Below, piece after piece: positions 1 through 13,100 of a stretch of 64,000 nucleotides of DNA (position 1 is its first letter; each line of letters begins with the position of its first letter). This stretch comes from Litoditis marina (taxonomy: Eukaryota; Nematoda; Chromadorea; Rhabditida; Rhabditidae), in the NCBI GenBank assembly GCA_964036275.1, contig OZ038440.1, forward strand, positions 11,073,690 to 11,137,689. The letters are read 5' to 3'. The position numbers and the translations under genes are program-made. The notes beneath the pieces were generated by a model that was not told where the DNA came from, did not search any database, and worked only from the letters and a program-made list of their open reading frames with translations.

Positions 1-111
1 ATTTTGTTAGAACTCAGTAAAAATCTTTTCTCATAAAAACCTTACCCATTAAAAAAAATTATACTGTCAGTTCTTCCAGTTTAAAAAGGTGTTCATCCTG
101 CCCACTTACAG

Positions 112-2440
112 TTCCATAAACGCCCACCGCCTAGCCTACCGAAGGTGTCGGAATTTGTTGTGCGCCGGTTGGGGTCTGGCGTTGATGTTCAGTCTACCAC
201 AAGTGTTTGTGTTCAGACTCCTTTCTCCATTTGTCAACTTCAGGTGAGACTGATTATTATGTAAACAAAATTCTGAAAAAGTGGAAAGAATGCATTCTAG
301 AAAAATTGATGAATAACAACATGCATGTACTCCCAATGTACCATTCGAAAAATTTCTCTTAAGTTTGTTTTGTCATAGTTCTCGTTAGCACAATTGTCCC
401 ATTTTGGCAAGTTGACAATGTATTTTCCTCATTGCTCGGTCTATCGGAACTGATACATGTGTAATAACTAAAGATTTGGTATGTCAAAGTTATGGAAATC
501 GATAATTTCAGTCAATGCGTTCCGTTGTGGCAAGTTGTAGCGTACGAAAGCTTTCCCTTGTTGAACAATGCTTCTATTCCGATTGCGGAGAGGGATGAGG
601 TTGGTAAAACGAATAGAAAATATACGAAAAACTCTTAACTATGAATGAGTTAGGTTCAATTGAATAGCGTTCACCTGTGTCACAAGAACGTTTCGACCCT
701 ATAATTTTGGTAAATTGTCTCTGTTCTTATTCAAGACGTTGAGTTCTTTTCATCGTTACGCATATTGTCATAACCATAAATAATCCAACAAAGTATACAT
801 GAGGAAACTGGCAGTTACTGTAATACATTTTCATGTAGAACACTTTGTTGCAAATAAACAACAGTAGATATTTTCGTTTCTCAATGGATTTATAATGTGG
901 GCTGGTGTAATATATGTCGTTATGGAGTTTTGTTATTCATTTAATTTACGGAATATTTCAGATTCACTCCCACTTGCTGCTAACCCAGTCGATTGAACAT
1001 TGGTACAACATTGGTCATCTACTGTTCGTGTTCTGGATTCCCTGTGTCATAATAGTTATCAGCTACTTGACCGTTCTCATCATTCTTCAAGGCCATCTCA
1101 AAGAAGGTTGGTTGCTTTCAGACCGCGACCATTTATAGACCAAGTTCGAAGTTCGAAAATAACATGAAGAATCAGCTGTATTCACACTTTCATCACAAAA
1201 CATCATCACCTGTGGTACTTTTATTGGTTAGCAATGTTCGAAGAATGGTTTAAGTTGCGTCGGAATAATGCTTGTAAATAAACTAATTTGAAGAATAAAC
1301 TTCAGAACCATCCACCTCTATGATTTCCAAATGTTGTTTCGGAGAAAACACGAAGCTGGACTCTCGAGAAGGTGAGTACAAATATCATTAATCGAGAAAT
1401 AAAGTTCAACTCGTAATCTAATTCAATTTTATTTTATTTCATTTGTACATTTCAGATTATATGAGTCCGATTGCTTCATCAACAGCGAACAATGAAGAAA
1501 TTACAGTCATGATCAAAGTGAAAGAGTTAGTTCTTCTTCTTTCATTGAAAAACAGTTCCGCATGTGTGGTAAAGTAAACCAATATCATGAATTATTAAGA
1601 AAGTTTCCGTAAATCATCTAGAATTAAGCATTCTGGACAAAACATGCAATTGTCTACTGCTTTGCCTAGCATAACATGTATATCAAAATTTTAGGGAGCA
1701 TTAAGGCAAAACCTAGATCTTCGGATATATACACTACTTGAACAATATGCATAGTTTTAGGTTGTTGAAAACAATAACTCCAACCCGGAACTGAACGGTT
1801 AATACAGTCGAATAACTGAAACAACCAACTTACATCATTAAGAAACTCAACGAGTAAGACCAATCAATTGATGGGGAAATTTTGTATTGTTCAATCCTGC
1901 TTCATTTTCAGTGAAAACTCTTTCTCGGACAGTTTGAGGGTGGGCACGAGAGTCAGATCGTCACGCCTAGGTGCATTAGCGGTAACTACGATACACAGAG
2001 CCAAGCAGGTACGTCTTTGCCAGAAATTTAAAAATTAAAGCTTCCCCCTAATTGAATTCATGTCAGTTCAGTTCTTGTCAACGGAGTTCTTCACAAAATG
2101 ACCAAACGCATACCTGTAGTGCTATAACGTACTTCTTGTTTTTCTCTTCTTCATATCTTTTTTACTTTTGAGTGAGAGCAACTTTGTACCCTAAATATTT
2201 TTAGTGAGGAAACTTGTTATACACACGAGGATATTTTTTCAGCACGCCAAACGACAGGCTGCGTGGATCATTCTGGCATATCTGACCTTCTGGTCGCCGT
2301 ACAACTTCATAGCAGTGTTCAACATCCTGAACCCTGGATACAATCTTCCCTTCCCTCACTCGTTCTTAAATGCACTCATTTGCGCGAATTCTATTGTTAA
2401 TCCTATAATTTACGGCGTTTTTAGAAACCATAAACGATAA
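112..2440 (+). CDS. GnRH/AKH-receptor-like class A GPCR (5' end outside window)
   Basis: Neuropeptide G-protein-coupled receptor of the plasma membrane. Exons: 112-243, 512-599, 962-1106, 1306-1371, 1456-1525, 1912-2008, 2243-2440; all join in phase and end at TAA. The first exon gives the second intracellular loop and TM4 (WGLALMF, then SLPQVFVFR). The next gives extracellular loop 2, with FSQCVPLW across the junction; this matches the FSQCV motif of GnRH receptors. TM5 is at 1007-1090. A long third intracellular loop is spread over three small exons. TM6 (ILAYLTFWSPYNF) and TM7 (NSIVNPIIYG) are in the last exon, and the tail is only about seven residues. TM1-TM3 must lie left of base 1. The GnRH/AKH (nematode gnrr) assignment rests on the FSQCV and PQ-FR motifs; class A membership is firm, the exact ligand class less so. 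Confidence 0.85.
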
Positions 2441-3694
2441 AAATATATTTACTAGTCAATAGCAAGGTCATATAAACGTGTATAACACATCAGAAATCAA
2501 AAACGTGACTTGCAAAAGCGAACAATTTCTGATGTGTCACCCTTCCACGTGGCTATTTCGTGTATTTCTAATATAGGTATGTTGAACACTTATTACAATG
2601 GTATACACATGCAGGTTACATAATATCAAGTTTTGATAACAAATTCTGTAAATAGATCTCAAATATAGATGTGTAAATATTGGCATTTGCTTCTGCTTCT
2701 CTGTTGTTCTAAGCTTTGTGTTTTGTGATATTAGGAGACGAACGACAATGATTTACAGACGGTTTTTATGAATAGAAGAAATATTCTTGGTATTAAATCA
2801 GACAATAAAGTTGTATCCCTATGTCTTGGAAAGAAACGGAGTTGTACTTAAAACTTGAAACTCTTTCAGACTTTGCTGAAACAATGAAACAACCGCATAC
2901 TGCACGGAAATAGATATCAGGAGTTCTACAAACTAGAGCTTTTTACGAAATTTTTCTTTTTCTCAACTAAATCGAATCGGATAATGTGAAGTAGTATGAT
3001 TAGAATTTGTGGTAATATCGTATAGGAATTCTACATGGACGTGTGCTAACATTTATAAAAACAACAGAGAAAGAAAGTAGTTTATTGTTGATTGTTGACC
3101 TTTGTTGGTAGCTCGAAAAGTGCGCGCACTTAAAACGGGCACGTGATGCACAGAAAAAAGACACATAGCGGAAGTTTACACAACAGCCTATCTATTCGGT
3201 GCAATGTACTGTTTTACCGTACTGGAAAACAGGGCTTTGTAATTGTAGTTTCGCCAAACAATGCTGCTATCGAAAAGTTATGATAAAAAGCTCAGCTATT
3301 ATTTCACTGGGTTCGCTGTGCTGGGATAAACTTGTAGAAGAGTTCATTGAACGCATCAAACACGTACATGTTTTATTCACGTTCTGGGATGAATAAAAGT
3401 TGTACCATTGAATGGAATTTGTATGACATTAGCATTGACCGTTGCGAACTTCAGATCGAAATGAACATTGGAACAGTTCAACAGAAGTTCAATTAGATTC
3501 ATTTGGTACCGTCATAGTTCAACACCCCAAATTGCGACAAACATTGAAAGTACCCCCTTTTGTGGTTAATCTGCATTGTGGTTATTGACAGAGGACCACC
3601 TCTTTTTCGGCCCATATTAGAACGGTTACACGAAGCGCAAACATTGGGCGGGTATTTAGGGACAAGTAGCCGGCCACACCACTCACAGTTCACA
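2441..3694. other. intergenic, no gene seen
   Basis: AT-rich spacer between the receptor and the helical-repeat gene. Short open frames here lack splice-consistent context or family resemblance. It presumably contains the receptor 3' end and the promoter of the next gene; no clear motif was recognised. Confidence 0.4.
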
Positions 3695-5989
3695 ATGATG
3701 TGGCTAGCAGTTGCTCTACTTCCTCTCACAGTCGCCTTCCCACCGGGAGGTCCTCCTTTCGGGGGACCAGGAGGTCCCGGTGGACCTCGTGGTCCACCCG
3801 GCGGTGGCATGCCTCAGCTACCAAGAGTGAGTTTTATTGATATCTTTCCCATTAGATAATTGGATTCCGATCATGTTTTGTAGAAACAAGTTTTACCTGT
3901 TAACGATTGACTATTGAAAGTAGCCACCTTCAACGACCACTATATCATATAACACAACTTTGCCAACTTTTCTAAGTAAAGGTTTACATAGTAGACGGGT
4001 TAGGTATTTCAAAGTAAGTTCATTTTGAGTGTGTTGAATCACGGGTGTGATAATTTCTACCAAAAATTGTTTTGTTTGTGAACATTTGTGTGTTTTATTT
4101 ATCAGGAGCTACCACCTGGTTTCGAGGCAGTGCTGCCCGCCGAGACAGTTCAACAACTGAAAGCCATTCATGAGGACGATAACATGCCTCCTCAGGTACG
4201 TGATCCTGATGGGTTATTCAAGATTAGTCTTGATAGATCCTTCATATAATAGTTTTGACAGTGATGAGAAGTGTACTAAATTGGTCGCACAGATATGCGC
4301 TTAAAGAAGAACGATTATGTGGTCCAATCGCCACGGTTCAGTCCTTTAAACTGCAATACATTTTTCAATTGCAGTTTAAAAGACCGTTGACACGGTTGGT
4401 CCACATAATCGTCCTTTTCCAACGTTGACTTTGAAAAGACAAATACACTGGTAATATCGGAAGTCAACAGTTGTACTTGTGTATTGTGTTCGTAAAATGT
4501 TTACCCAGTTGTCACAATTTTTCACAGTATTTTTTATAAAAAACATTTGAGATTTACAGCAAAAACACGAAAAAATCGATGAGATCATGAAGAATTTGCC
4601 AGCAGAGGTGCAGGATCGTCTGCCCGAACCTCCCGGTTTCGATAGAGTTCCTGATGTTGTGAAAGATTCATTGAAGCAAATCAACAGAGACAAGGTAGGA
4701 TGGCGTCCTATCTTACCAATGGTTCCATGATTGAGAGATACCTCGCAATCGCCTATAACGGTCAAAGAATCACAGTTCCACGTAACGCACTTTCTCTAGA
4801 TGTCAATTAACCAATTTTAATGTGTTTTTTGTTTCGGTTCACTTTCCAGTCTTTGTACTTGTAGAGTTGGCCCAGTAGAGTGGTCCATTTATTTGTAAAA
4901 AACGGTGAAACAACAAAATGAAAATGAAAATGTCCTACAGGTTATGAAGATTAACACAAGTTGGTACTAGGTGGAAAGTAGAATGGTTAGGAAAAACTCA
5001 TTTATTAAAATTTTTAGTCTCTGAACTGGCGCTCCCGCATGGACAAGATCCGCGAGTTCATCAGCAGCCTTCCCGAGGAGACCAAACGTCTTCTACCGCC
5101 AATGGGACCTCCACCACCACCCAGGGCCTTCCAGCAAATGCCTCAGGTACCCCACGGGAGACAGTGATACGGTTTGACGGCAATCAATAAATATTAATTT
5201 ATTTTACAAAAGTGTTTCGTTTTTCGTTTGCACGCTCAATTTAACAAAGTTGACAAACCTGATGGATGTTCTGCCAAGTTCCAGTTTGCTGACATAGGAG
5301 TGTCAGATCATTCATTATTGTTTCATTGGACGTGAAAGCAAGGACAAATTTGCACTTTATTAAAATTAGCACGCTTTTACTGTTTTCGGTCAATGCTGGT
5401 TCACTATTACTCACTTTTCACGTTACTTTTACAACAACTGCATGTGTGTTGCATGTTTCATGTCAATGTTTCAAGGAAGTGAAAGATAAACTGAAGTCGA
5501 TTCAAGCGAACAAGAGCCTGGGGCACAAGGAGCGTTATCATCAAATAACGGTAAATCAATACAGTGGAAGTATTCGGAGTGTTCACGTTAAACGGAAATT
5601 AAACAACAACAAAAACAACAAATAGTCACATTATCGGTACTGCAGCTTTTTAGGGGGTATGTGACACATATTGGTTGTGGGAAAATGTACATTAAGAAGC
5701 TGTAAAAGTGGAGCAGAGAAGGAATTTTACTTCTACCTCTTTGCAAATGGCCAAGTCACAAGGTCACAACTTATTTGTTCATTAGGTTACCATCTTTGGG
5801 TTCATGTGTTTGCCATATTTAGATTCATATGGTCATCATCTCTACATTCATGTGGTCACAATCTTTTAAGAAATAACTTCCTACGCGCAAGTGTGAAACT
5901 TGAGTATATTCCAGGAGGTTATGGATGCCCTGCCTGAAACACTACGATCACAACTACCACTTGCACCCCCCGCACCATCATTCGCATGA
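3695..5989 (+). CDS. small secreted protein with Gly/Pro-rich start and three helical repeats (SXP/RAL-2 or DUF148-like)
   Basis: Six exons: 3695-3826, 4106-4195, 4560-4694, 5018-5146, 5476-5550, 5915-5989 (636 nt, 211 residues), all phase 0. Residues 1-15 are a signal peptide (WLAVALLPLTVAF). A collagen-like Gly/Pro-rich stretch follows to about residue 40. The rest is three imperfect repeats of about 50 residues, each with a PGF or MPQ lead, a charged helix, and an 'I..I...LP.E....LP' helix (EIMKNLPAEVQDRLP, EFISSLPEETKRLLP, EVMDALPETLRSQLP). Length, signal peptide and helical LP repeats recall nematode SXP/RAL-2 and DUF148-type secreted proteins, which have no settled function. AATAAA lies at 6007, 18 bases past the stop. 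A foldback MITE sits in intron 2. Exon structure is well supported; the family name is tentative. Confidence 0.75.
4308..4418. mobile_element. foldback MITE (GGACGATTATGTGGTCC family), copy 1
   Basis: Arms ACGATTATGTGGTCCAATCG and TTGGTCCACATAATCGTCC around an inner palindrome TTTAAACTGCAAT / ATTGCAGTTTAAA. It lies in intron 2 of the helical-repeat gene. Confidence 0.75.
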
Positions 5990-6576
5990 AATTTATATAT
6001 TCAACTAATAAACTATATTTATTACCACTTACTTAACCATTGAAAATTCCAATATTTGAAAGTTTTCTATACAACCATTCAATAAGAGTCTCAAAATGCT
6101 CGCAAAGTATGGTGGTGTGTCTAAATGAAATAGATGTTGTACGTTCGACATTCAAACATGTCTCGGGGGTCGATGTACAAAATGATGGATGAAAAACAAA
6201 GAAGACTTCAGTTTTATTGATGCAAACAGGTTTATAAAACTCGTGATGCCTCCGCTCTGTTGAAATACTGATGTGGATGATGCTATTGAAGATGCTGGTT
6301 GCAACTACACTGTTGGCAGTTCGACTTCTGCCTGAAATGTGAACCGGCATGAAATCTGAATTTTTCTGACAATTGAAACTGGTAGAAAAACATAAACAGC
6401 CTTTCTTCTGGAAAAACTATCGAAGTGTGGGCACAGAGCTAAGTTCACACAACGCAAAGTGAGGTAGCGAAAATAGAATATACGCAAACACATCGGAGAC
6501 CGTAAACAGAAATATACCAGTGAGGAATTACCGACCTGCGTCGCTTCTAGACTGCACTTTTTTGTTGATCTCATAT
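5990..6576. other. intergenic between convergent genes, no gene seen
   Basis: Spacer between the plus-strand helical-repeat gene and the minus-strand tetraspan gene D, which end towards each other. Open frames on the minus strand (6033-6350, 6305-6574) have no supporting partners. Apart from AATAAA at 6007, nothing was recognised. Confidence 0.4.
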
Positions 6577-9280
6577 TTATGAACTAACTTTAGTCGTCGG
6601 TGAAGGTGGTATGTACTGTATTTTCGTGGAAAAGGATATTTCGCGATCTATCCTGATGGTTGACCGCGAAATACTGTCATTGAACTCTCCCTGTGGCTCT
6701 CCTTCATGTGGCTCGAAATGATGTTCGGTTACCGTACTAAAAATAAACAGATACACCAACCTCCTTGTTTGTGTTCATGGCAGAGCTCAATTATCTGCAC
6801 TGTAGCAATTCGAGGTAAAAAAAAGCTCCAAAGTTCGACCATCACTCTGTTCTACATACTATCATCGATAACCCGTACACCGTCTCGAAAATACGGAAAT
6901 GAGCGTTTTCTGTTACGTTCCAAAATTCCAACTGGCAAAGGGAAGGCAAGTGGTAACGTTTTTAACAAGGAATTGAATGAATTTGATGAAATTATACATA
7001 GTACTCTACTAATTACGACTAATTGAGAATAGCCTAGCTGACGATTCTCTGGTTTCACCTCAAGGTAAAGTAAAAACTCACAAGGAGCGTACTCCTGCCA
7101 GGCATGAACGTAGTTTTCTGAATCCACCCAAAGAAAGAAGAGAAATTAAACAGGACACTGAGGCCACAAGTAAGGCGGACCAGAGAAAGCCCAGACCTGA
7201 ATAGTGGCGATGTTTTATTTCCTAACTGAAAGATTCTCACATACAGATAAACATAATTTCTTCGCGTGTCCTGAGTTTTGGTACTCTCTCGCTCTTCCCA
7301 AATTAACTCATTGTTCGAGAACAGATAGCAATTCTACAAATGTTTCAAATGAGATGGTGTTATTTGAAAACTCACCCAGCGACATTAGCCATTTTTCATA
7401 TTTGCTGTGTCCATCACAAATGACAAATCCTCCGAACGCATCACACTTTCCACCGTAGTTCACGAGGGCATTTATCAAAAATCCAATCACAACACAAACC
7501 GGAATTCGAACCAAAATCTGGAAAAACCACCGTACAAAGTCTCATATAAAATGCGAAATGAGTGTATTTCATTCATGCGCTATTTCATTCACGATATCCA
7601 CATCTGTCGAGGGTCCAATCTATGATTTGTCAAATAATCGTTGCTGTAACGCTATCTGAATGGAAAAAAGTGTTCGGGAATTTTTCGCCGGGAAAAAAAA
7701 CTGTGAGATAGACATGCATAATTTTCACTATCTTGACAGGGAAAGCAGTGAACAGAATAAACATTCTCACATTGAACAGAATGTTACTGATAAGCCCTAA
7801 TTATGTTATTGATTGTATCTGTACAACCACACAACTATCAACACAACTTTCCATATCTATATGACTAAGAACCATTCTGTTTACTTACCTCAAAAATTAA
7901 ATATAATGAAGTGCAGATTCTCTTCTCAAGAAGAACTGCAGAACACCCAATCGCCGCTACGAGGACGGCAAATGTCATCAAGATGTACCCTGAACTTGGA
8001 ACTGTGTTTTCACACTGGGCTGTTGTGAAGATTCAGCTATACTAGAAGTTAATTGAATAGTTACGTGAAGTCAGCATTCTAATGAGCAATCTTGCACTTT
8101 TTCATTCCACGTTTCTGAGTTCTGCTGTGTTCGTTCAACATGTTTCACGTGACTGTGCAATGGACTGAATGTATAAGTGTAATGCTCTTGTATTATGAAG
8201 TATTACCAATACGTATGTCTTGCTACAAAACATTAAATCCGTGGAAGGTTTTTTCTTCATAATTTTCGATGAAAAGTTCGTTCTGCAAGACTTTGCAGAT
8301 TCACAGATAGTCTCTCCTTCAGATTGCTATAACAGCGAACAATATTTTCACGTTGTTTCACATATATAAACTTGACTCACGTGGTATGTCCGGTAGAAAG
8401 TACAACGAATAGGCATTACATAGCGCTGCAGAGATAGCTAGTAAAATACAGGCATTCTGGAAACTATGTTATTGATAAATAATGTGAAATGGCTGCGTAC
8501 GTACTTGAAATCCCCACTTTGAGAGAAAGGCGCACAAACAATACACAGATACCAAATCTACTTTTTGGAACCGATCCAAGTTGTACTTTGATCGAATACA
8601 ACTCACAAATGCAGAAACACTCTTTCAGTGAAAAATGGAACATGAAATGTAGACATTTTTCTTCAAACTCCAATGTTAATTCCGAACAAGAGTATCACCT
8701 TTATTGGAAGCCCGATGTGACGTGTGCAGTGAACCTCCCTGAATAGTTGGACACAATTTTTTTTACATAATAACTGTAATTGTTATATAACCAACCCACA
8801 CATCTACTGAACCGGTTTTGAATGAATCAGAGCGAAAGCTATTAAGGGGGACTTCAGACTTCGGTTATGTATTGTATCTTCACCGAAAATAACACGAACG
8901 AATAGCTTCGTCACAATAGAATTGCGAAACTAACAGTAAAATGTGATGTTCGGTCTAATCTATTCGAATGGATATGGATTGGAACCGTATGAAATCAAAA
9001 CACATGATCTTTTTTCAAGAAATGACCACTCTAATGTAGGTTTTCGGCAGCAAGCTGTTACTGAAACAAACTGGAAGGACATTAAGGATGTTTTTCGGAA
9101 ACCTGAACAGGTTAAATTTCATGTTTGTACCGTAAATGTTTCAATTTCCTGCCAACGGAGTTCATGTGAGAACCATCAATGTTTATTCATCTCTAACCCC
9201 ATGCGTTTATTCAGAATAACAAATGAAATGTTGAAAGCGAAATGATAAACAAACACCTACCGAAACGATTGGCTCGCCAT
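6577..9280 (-). CDS. tetraspan membrane protein D (divergent array member)
   Basis: Seven exons, read from high to low coordinate: 9261-9280, 8699-8738, 8381-8456, 7889-7989, 7376-7517, 7082-7196, 6577-6736 (654 nt, 217 residues). Sizes 20, 40, 76, 101, 142 and 115 match genes A-C. It shares the N-terminal CTRHIGLP motif, TM1 with NAYSLYFLPD, TM2, and TM3 (RIPVCVVIGFLINALVNY). Two loop cysteines (GKCDAFGGFVICDG) and TM4 followed by GGFRKLR are also shared. It differs at the C-terminus: the His-rich and Pro/Gln/Tyr-rich exons 7-8 are absent. In their place one exon encodes an acidic/serine tail starting TVTEHHFEPHEGEP, with no PPxY. The start ATG lies 8 bases after an aatcag acceptor, suggesting trans-splicing. 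Function unknown; the architecture resembles LAPTM-type lysosomal tetraspans. Confidence 0.75.
8039..8173. mobile_element. TCACGTGA MITE, TA-flanked, copy 1
   Basis: Starts TACTAGAAGTTAATTGAATA and ends TGACTGTGCAATGGACTGAA before TGTATA. The core contains AACATGTTTCACGTGAC. It lies in intron 3 of gene D. Confidence 0.65.
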
Positions 9281-9284
9281 TGTT

Positions 9285-9325
9285 CCGACTGATTAGGCTT
9301 CCCCTTCTCTTATCTGGTTTTATGA
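9285..9325 (-). promoter_or_regulatory. putative GATA site upstream of gene D
   Basis: On the minus strand the sequence just upstream of the D start contains CAGATAAGAG. It is a single GATA-factor core placed as in the A-C promoters, but the longer block conserved among those three genes is not recognisable here. Confidence 0.35.
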
Positions 9326-9570
9326 ATATTAACTATTCTGTCGTTTAGAAAAGACCGCGTGTACTGATTGTACAATGTTATTGTTCTCAAAACCACAGCT
9401 GAACTAATCTAGTACATTTCTGTACATTTTTACGATCTACCACGTTTCGTGACAACTGTTTCATTTTTCGTTGGAATCAGTTACAATAAGTAGAACAACC
9501 ACAACCATAACTATTCTCATAACTATTTTGTTAAGAGTTGAACAATGAACTAGACGTGTGCGAAGTTTAA

Positions 9571-10018
9571 AGAAACCGTTCCGCTATAATCTGAGCTTCA
9601 CGAAAAATTTTAAAAGCTCAAAAAAGTTTCTCAATGTCTTCCCATAGACCATGAGAAAACTTTCTGATTGAAAATTTGTAAAATTTGCATAACATCAAGC
9701 AATAAAAAAGAGGCCATGAACATTTTCACTGTGACGCAACTTGACTTAGTTCATTTACGTCCAGAGTTATGCTCATTTTGTAGTCTCTAATTGTGTTTTC
9801 GTATATGCAAGAAGTTTTAAAAATATTTTTGTACTTCTATAGGCTATTTGGAGCATACCCCGTACGCAACTCCCCTATCGGTGTCATTACGTAAGCCGCT
9901 TTTCTGAGAAAACGAAGCAAGATAGAGATATAAAAGTATATTTTTTTGATAGTGGTTTTTCATTTGCCAAAAGGTTAGATTGTTAACTCATAAGTCAAAA
10001 TTAGAGCGGGACGGATTC
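9571..10018. mobile_element. TTAA-flanked non-autonomous DNA transposon, copy 1
   Basis: About 448 bp, bounded by TTAA on both sides (9567-9570 and 10019-10022). The ends are inverted repeats: AGAAACCGTTCCGCTATAAT at the left, and the complement of AGAATCCGTCCCGCTCTAAT at the right. A second copy in the same orientation lies at 62756-63182, also between TTAA tetranucleotides. TTAA target duplication is characteristic of piggyBac-type elements. No transposase reading frame is present, so this is a MITE-like derivative. Confidence 0.75.
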
Positions 10019-10116
10019 TTTAAGTTTTGTACCCGACCATACAACCACACTCAAGTCACGGCACTGCTAATAAACACCAACACGTTTTCAAACAACTATT
10101 AACTTGAATGAAATGT

Positions 10117-13100
10117 TTATTGGTGTTCCGGGTTGTAGGCGGGTGGATTGTAGTTGGTCGGTTGAGGATAAGCCTGCTGCTGGTCGATTAGAGGATACAT
10201 TGGTGGTTGGGGTTGTTGGGGCTGTTGCTGGAATTGGAATAGAGATAGAACAACTTGAAAATCTATAAAGCGCTTGTAACAACTTGATACGTCTACTGCC
10301 TTCCTGACCAACTACAACATAGTTGTCAAGTTTTGGAGGTAAAACAATGTAAACAAAATTTTATCTACAGCACCTACTTATTCATCTCATATCAGGCTTC
10401 CAAACCTGTACGTTAGTACAGTTTGTTTCTAATACTTTTCAGGCACAGCTACGAAATTTCGTAGCTAACTTTTCATTGCTTTTCATTCAAAAAATCTTTA
10501 ATACACGTTCTCTATCTGTATGTATAGTAGAAACCCATCAAACTGTAGAATGCTCATTTTAGTTTTGAAAGCGTAAGTACACTAACCCTCATGACAGTCG
10601 GTTGCTGTCCGGTATACGGTACTCCTGTTGTGTATACTGTAGGTTGTACAGGGTAGCAGGGCTGGGCGACAAGAACATGTTCGTGGTGGTCATGATTGTG
10701 GGGGTCAACCCTCTGACTGAAAATCGATGAATGGTAATAAAATCAATACTTGTTCTGGTGGTTTTTGGACTGCATAATCGTCTTTCACTGTTAGAGTTTG
10801 TCAGCGGGGAATATCGAATCAAAGTCTTCTAGAGCGCACGTTTCCCGAAAGTTTTGTTCCATCAGACCCTGCAGCAATGGCGCTCACAAAATTTATGATT
10901 ATATCGAGAAGCCCCAATATGATGAAAGTTTGCTGGGCAATTCATTTGGTAAGGTGGCAAATGATTCGGAATGACGAAAACTCTATTGTGGTTACACGCC
11001 TTTCAAAATACTTGCCGATGAGAGACATGCTTCCACGTTTTTTTTTTCTGCAAACACAAACTTCCGGCAAAGACCTCCATGTTTTATCGAAACTTCTGTT
11101 CGTCATTAGAAAATTGGATTTGCATAACACTATACACTGATAACACTAACTTTGGCATGACGCTGAACAGTAAACAAAGTATAACTAGACAACAGTTACG
11201 GGTGTAGATGAATGCATGAACAACTCGATAGCAATCCCTCAAAAACCTCATGAGGTATCTCGTGAGCAACTTCTCACGAACTTCTCATGAGGCTCTGTCC
11301 ATTGCTGTGCTACAACATTGAAAGTTCACGGGTAGCTCATGAGGTTATCATAAGATTCTCATGAGAAAATCTTATGAACTTCTAATGAGATTGAATGATG
11401 TGCTACGCCGTCTGGAGAAACAAACTCACACCCGTTGCACTCCAGCCGCAGAGAGGCGGAGTTTCCTGAATGCTCCGAAAGTCGACCACGACAGAAGACA
11501 GGCTACGAAACTAACGACCAAGACCGACCACACGGTGCCGGGGTCTGAATCTCTGTCGGACTCATTTATCAGAATGAAAATTGGAAAAAGAACTCGAATG
11601 TTCTTGCACGGTCCCACAGTTTCCATAAGGCATCTATCACCATGAGCGCGTAACAGGGTTACCATATCCTTTTCATCATACAAATTTTATTTGTTTTATT
11701 TCCCCAATCGGAGTGCCACATCCAACAATGTGGAAAGTAACGTGTTGAATCTCAAATAAATCTATTTTATTCTATTCTATTATATGCTTCTGTCTCCTGG
11801 CGGCGTACCGATTCGTCGAGAAAAACTCATAAGATACCTCATGAGCTAGATCTCACGAGCTTCTGATGAGATGCCATCGATGGTTGTGCTAAAACCTTGG
11901 GAGCTCACGGATACCTCGTAATGTATATCATGAGAAACTCATACGAACTTGACATGAGGTTGAAGGGATTGGTACGCCGCCTGACCAAACCAAGTGGTCA
12001 ACTTCTAAAGTCTAAAGGAAAAACTGAAAAACAATCTGTTTGGTTCTTAAAAGCTTGCTCCGGTAATGTAAAATGTTGTTCATCGTATGATTTTCAACTC
12101 ACTAAGGTTCAACAACCACGTTACGTATGCCGAGTAGGATCTAGATCTGCAGTTTGAGTAATAACAACCGTCCCAGCTGGTCAGAACGAACACCATGTAG
12201 CTCATCACCACAACCACCGGAATCACTGTGAGAGTCTGAACTTGAAATAGCTTTGCTCTGGGACGGGGGTGAAATGGGACGAGGGCTGAGGCAAAAATAA
12301 ACGGTAAGAAATCGTAGAAAAAGGGGAAAAGATGGATCCTTAGAAAGGATACAGAGCAATGAAAGTATTAGGAAGTAGCTGAGAACTAAATTTGACTAGA
12401 TATTTCTCTAATGATCAATCCAACCATCGTCCCCTTCACCTCAGCCCTCGTCCCATTTGCCTTCTCCCTCGCCCCCTTTCATATTCACCCTTTTCTCTAG
12501 CTTATTCGTGAGATCAAACACCAAAATGCGGTGTTGGAGATATACGTCGGAAGCGGAAAAAAATATTCTGTTTATCTCTTTGCGGCTCTCTTGATCTATT
12601 TCTGTCAACCTTTCTTAATCTCACTCTCTATCTATCTCTGTAGCTCCTCCAACAGATATTTGACATACCATAGCAATATATACATGATGGTTCAATGTTC
12701 AGCTTTTCCGTTCATCCTGACTCCATTTCTTCTTTCATTTTGCTCAAATTCAGTTTGTTCTATTAATTTTTCCTGTTTTCTCTATGTATCTCACATGCTT
12801 GCATGTGAATAAATCAATAAATCGATCAAAACACATAACATTTAAATTATTACCTGAAAAACCAGATACAAGGTGATCATAATTCGAAGTCTGGCAATTG
12901 TAGCCACCACTCCCGCCAAACCGATAACACCGGCAGTACTCATCAGAATATCGGCTGAATTAGGGAACTACTACAGTTTGGATGATTTTCAGAGAGAGTG
13001 AGCCAATTTCAGTGTCTTTATTTCCTGACACAATGAGATTCACGAAATTCGATTGACTGGAACAACCAACACGGCGGGGTAGGTCAAAATAATTAAAAAA

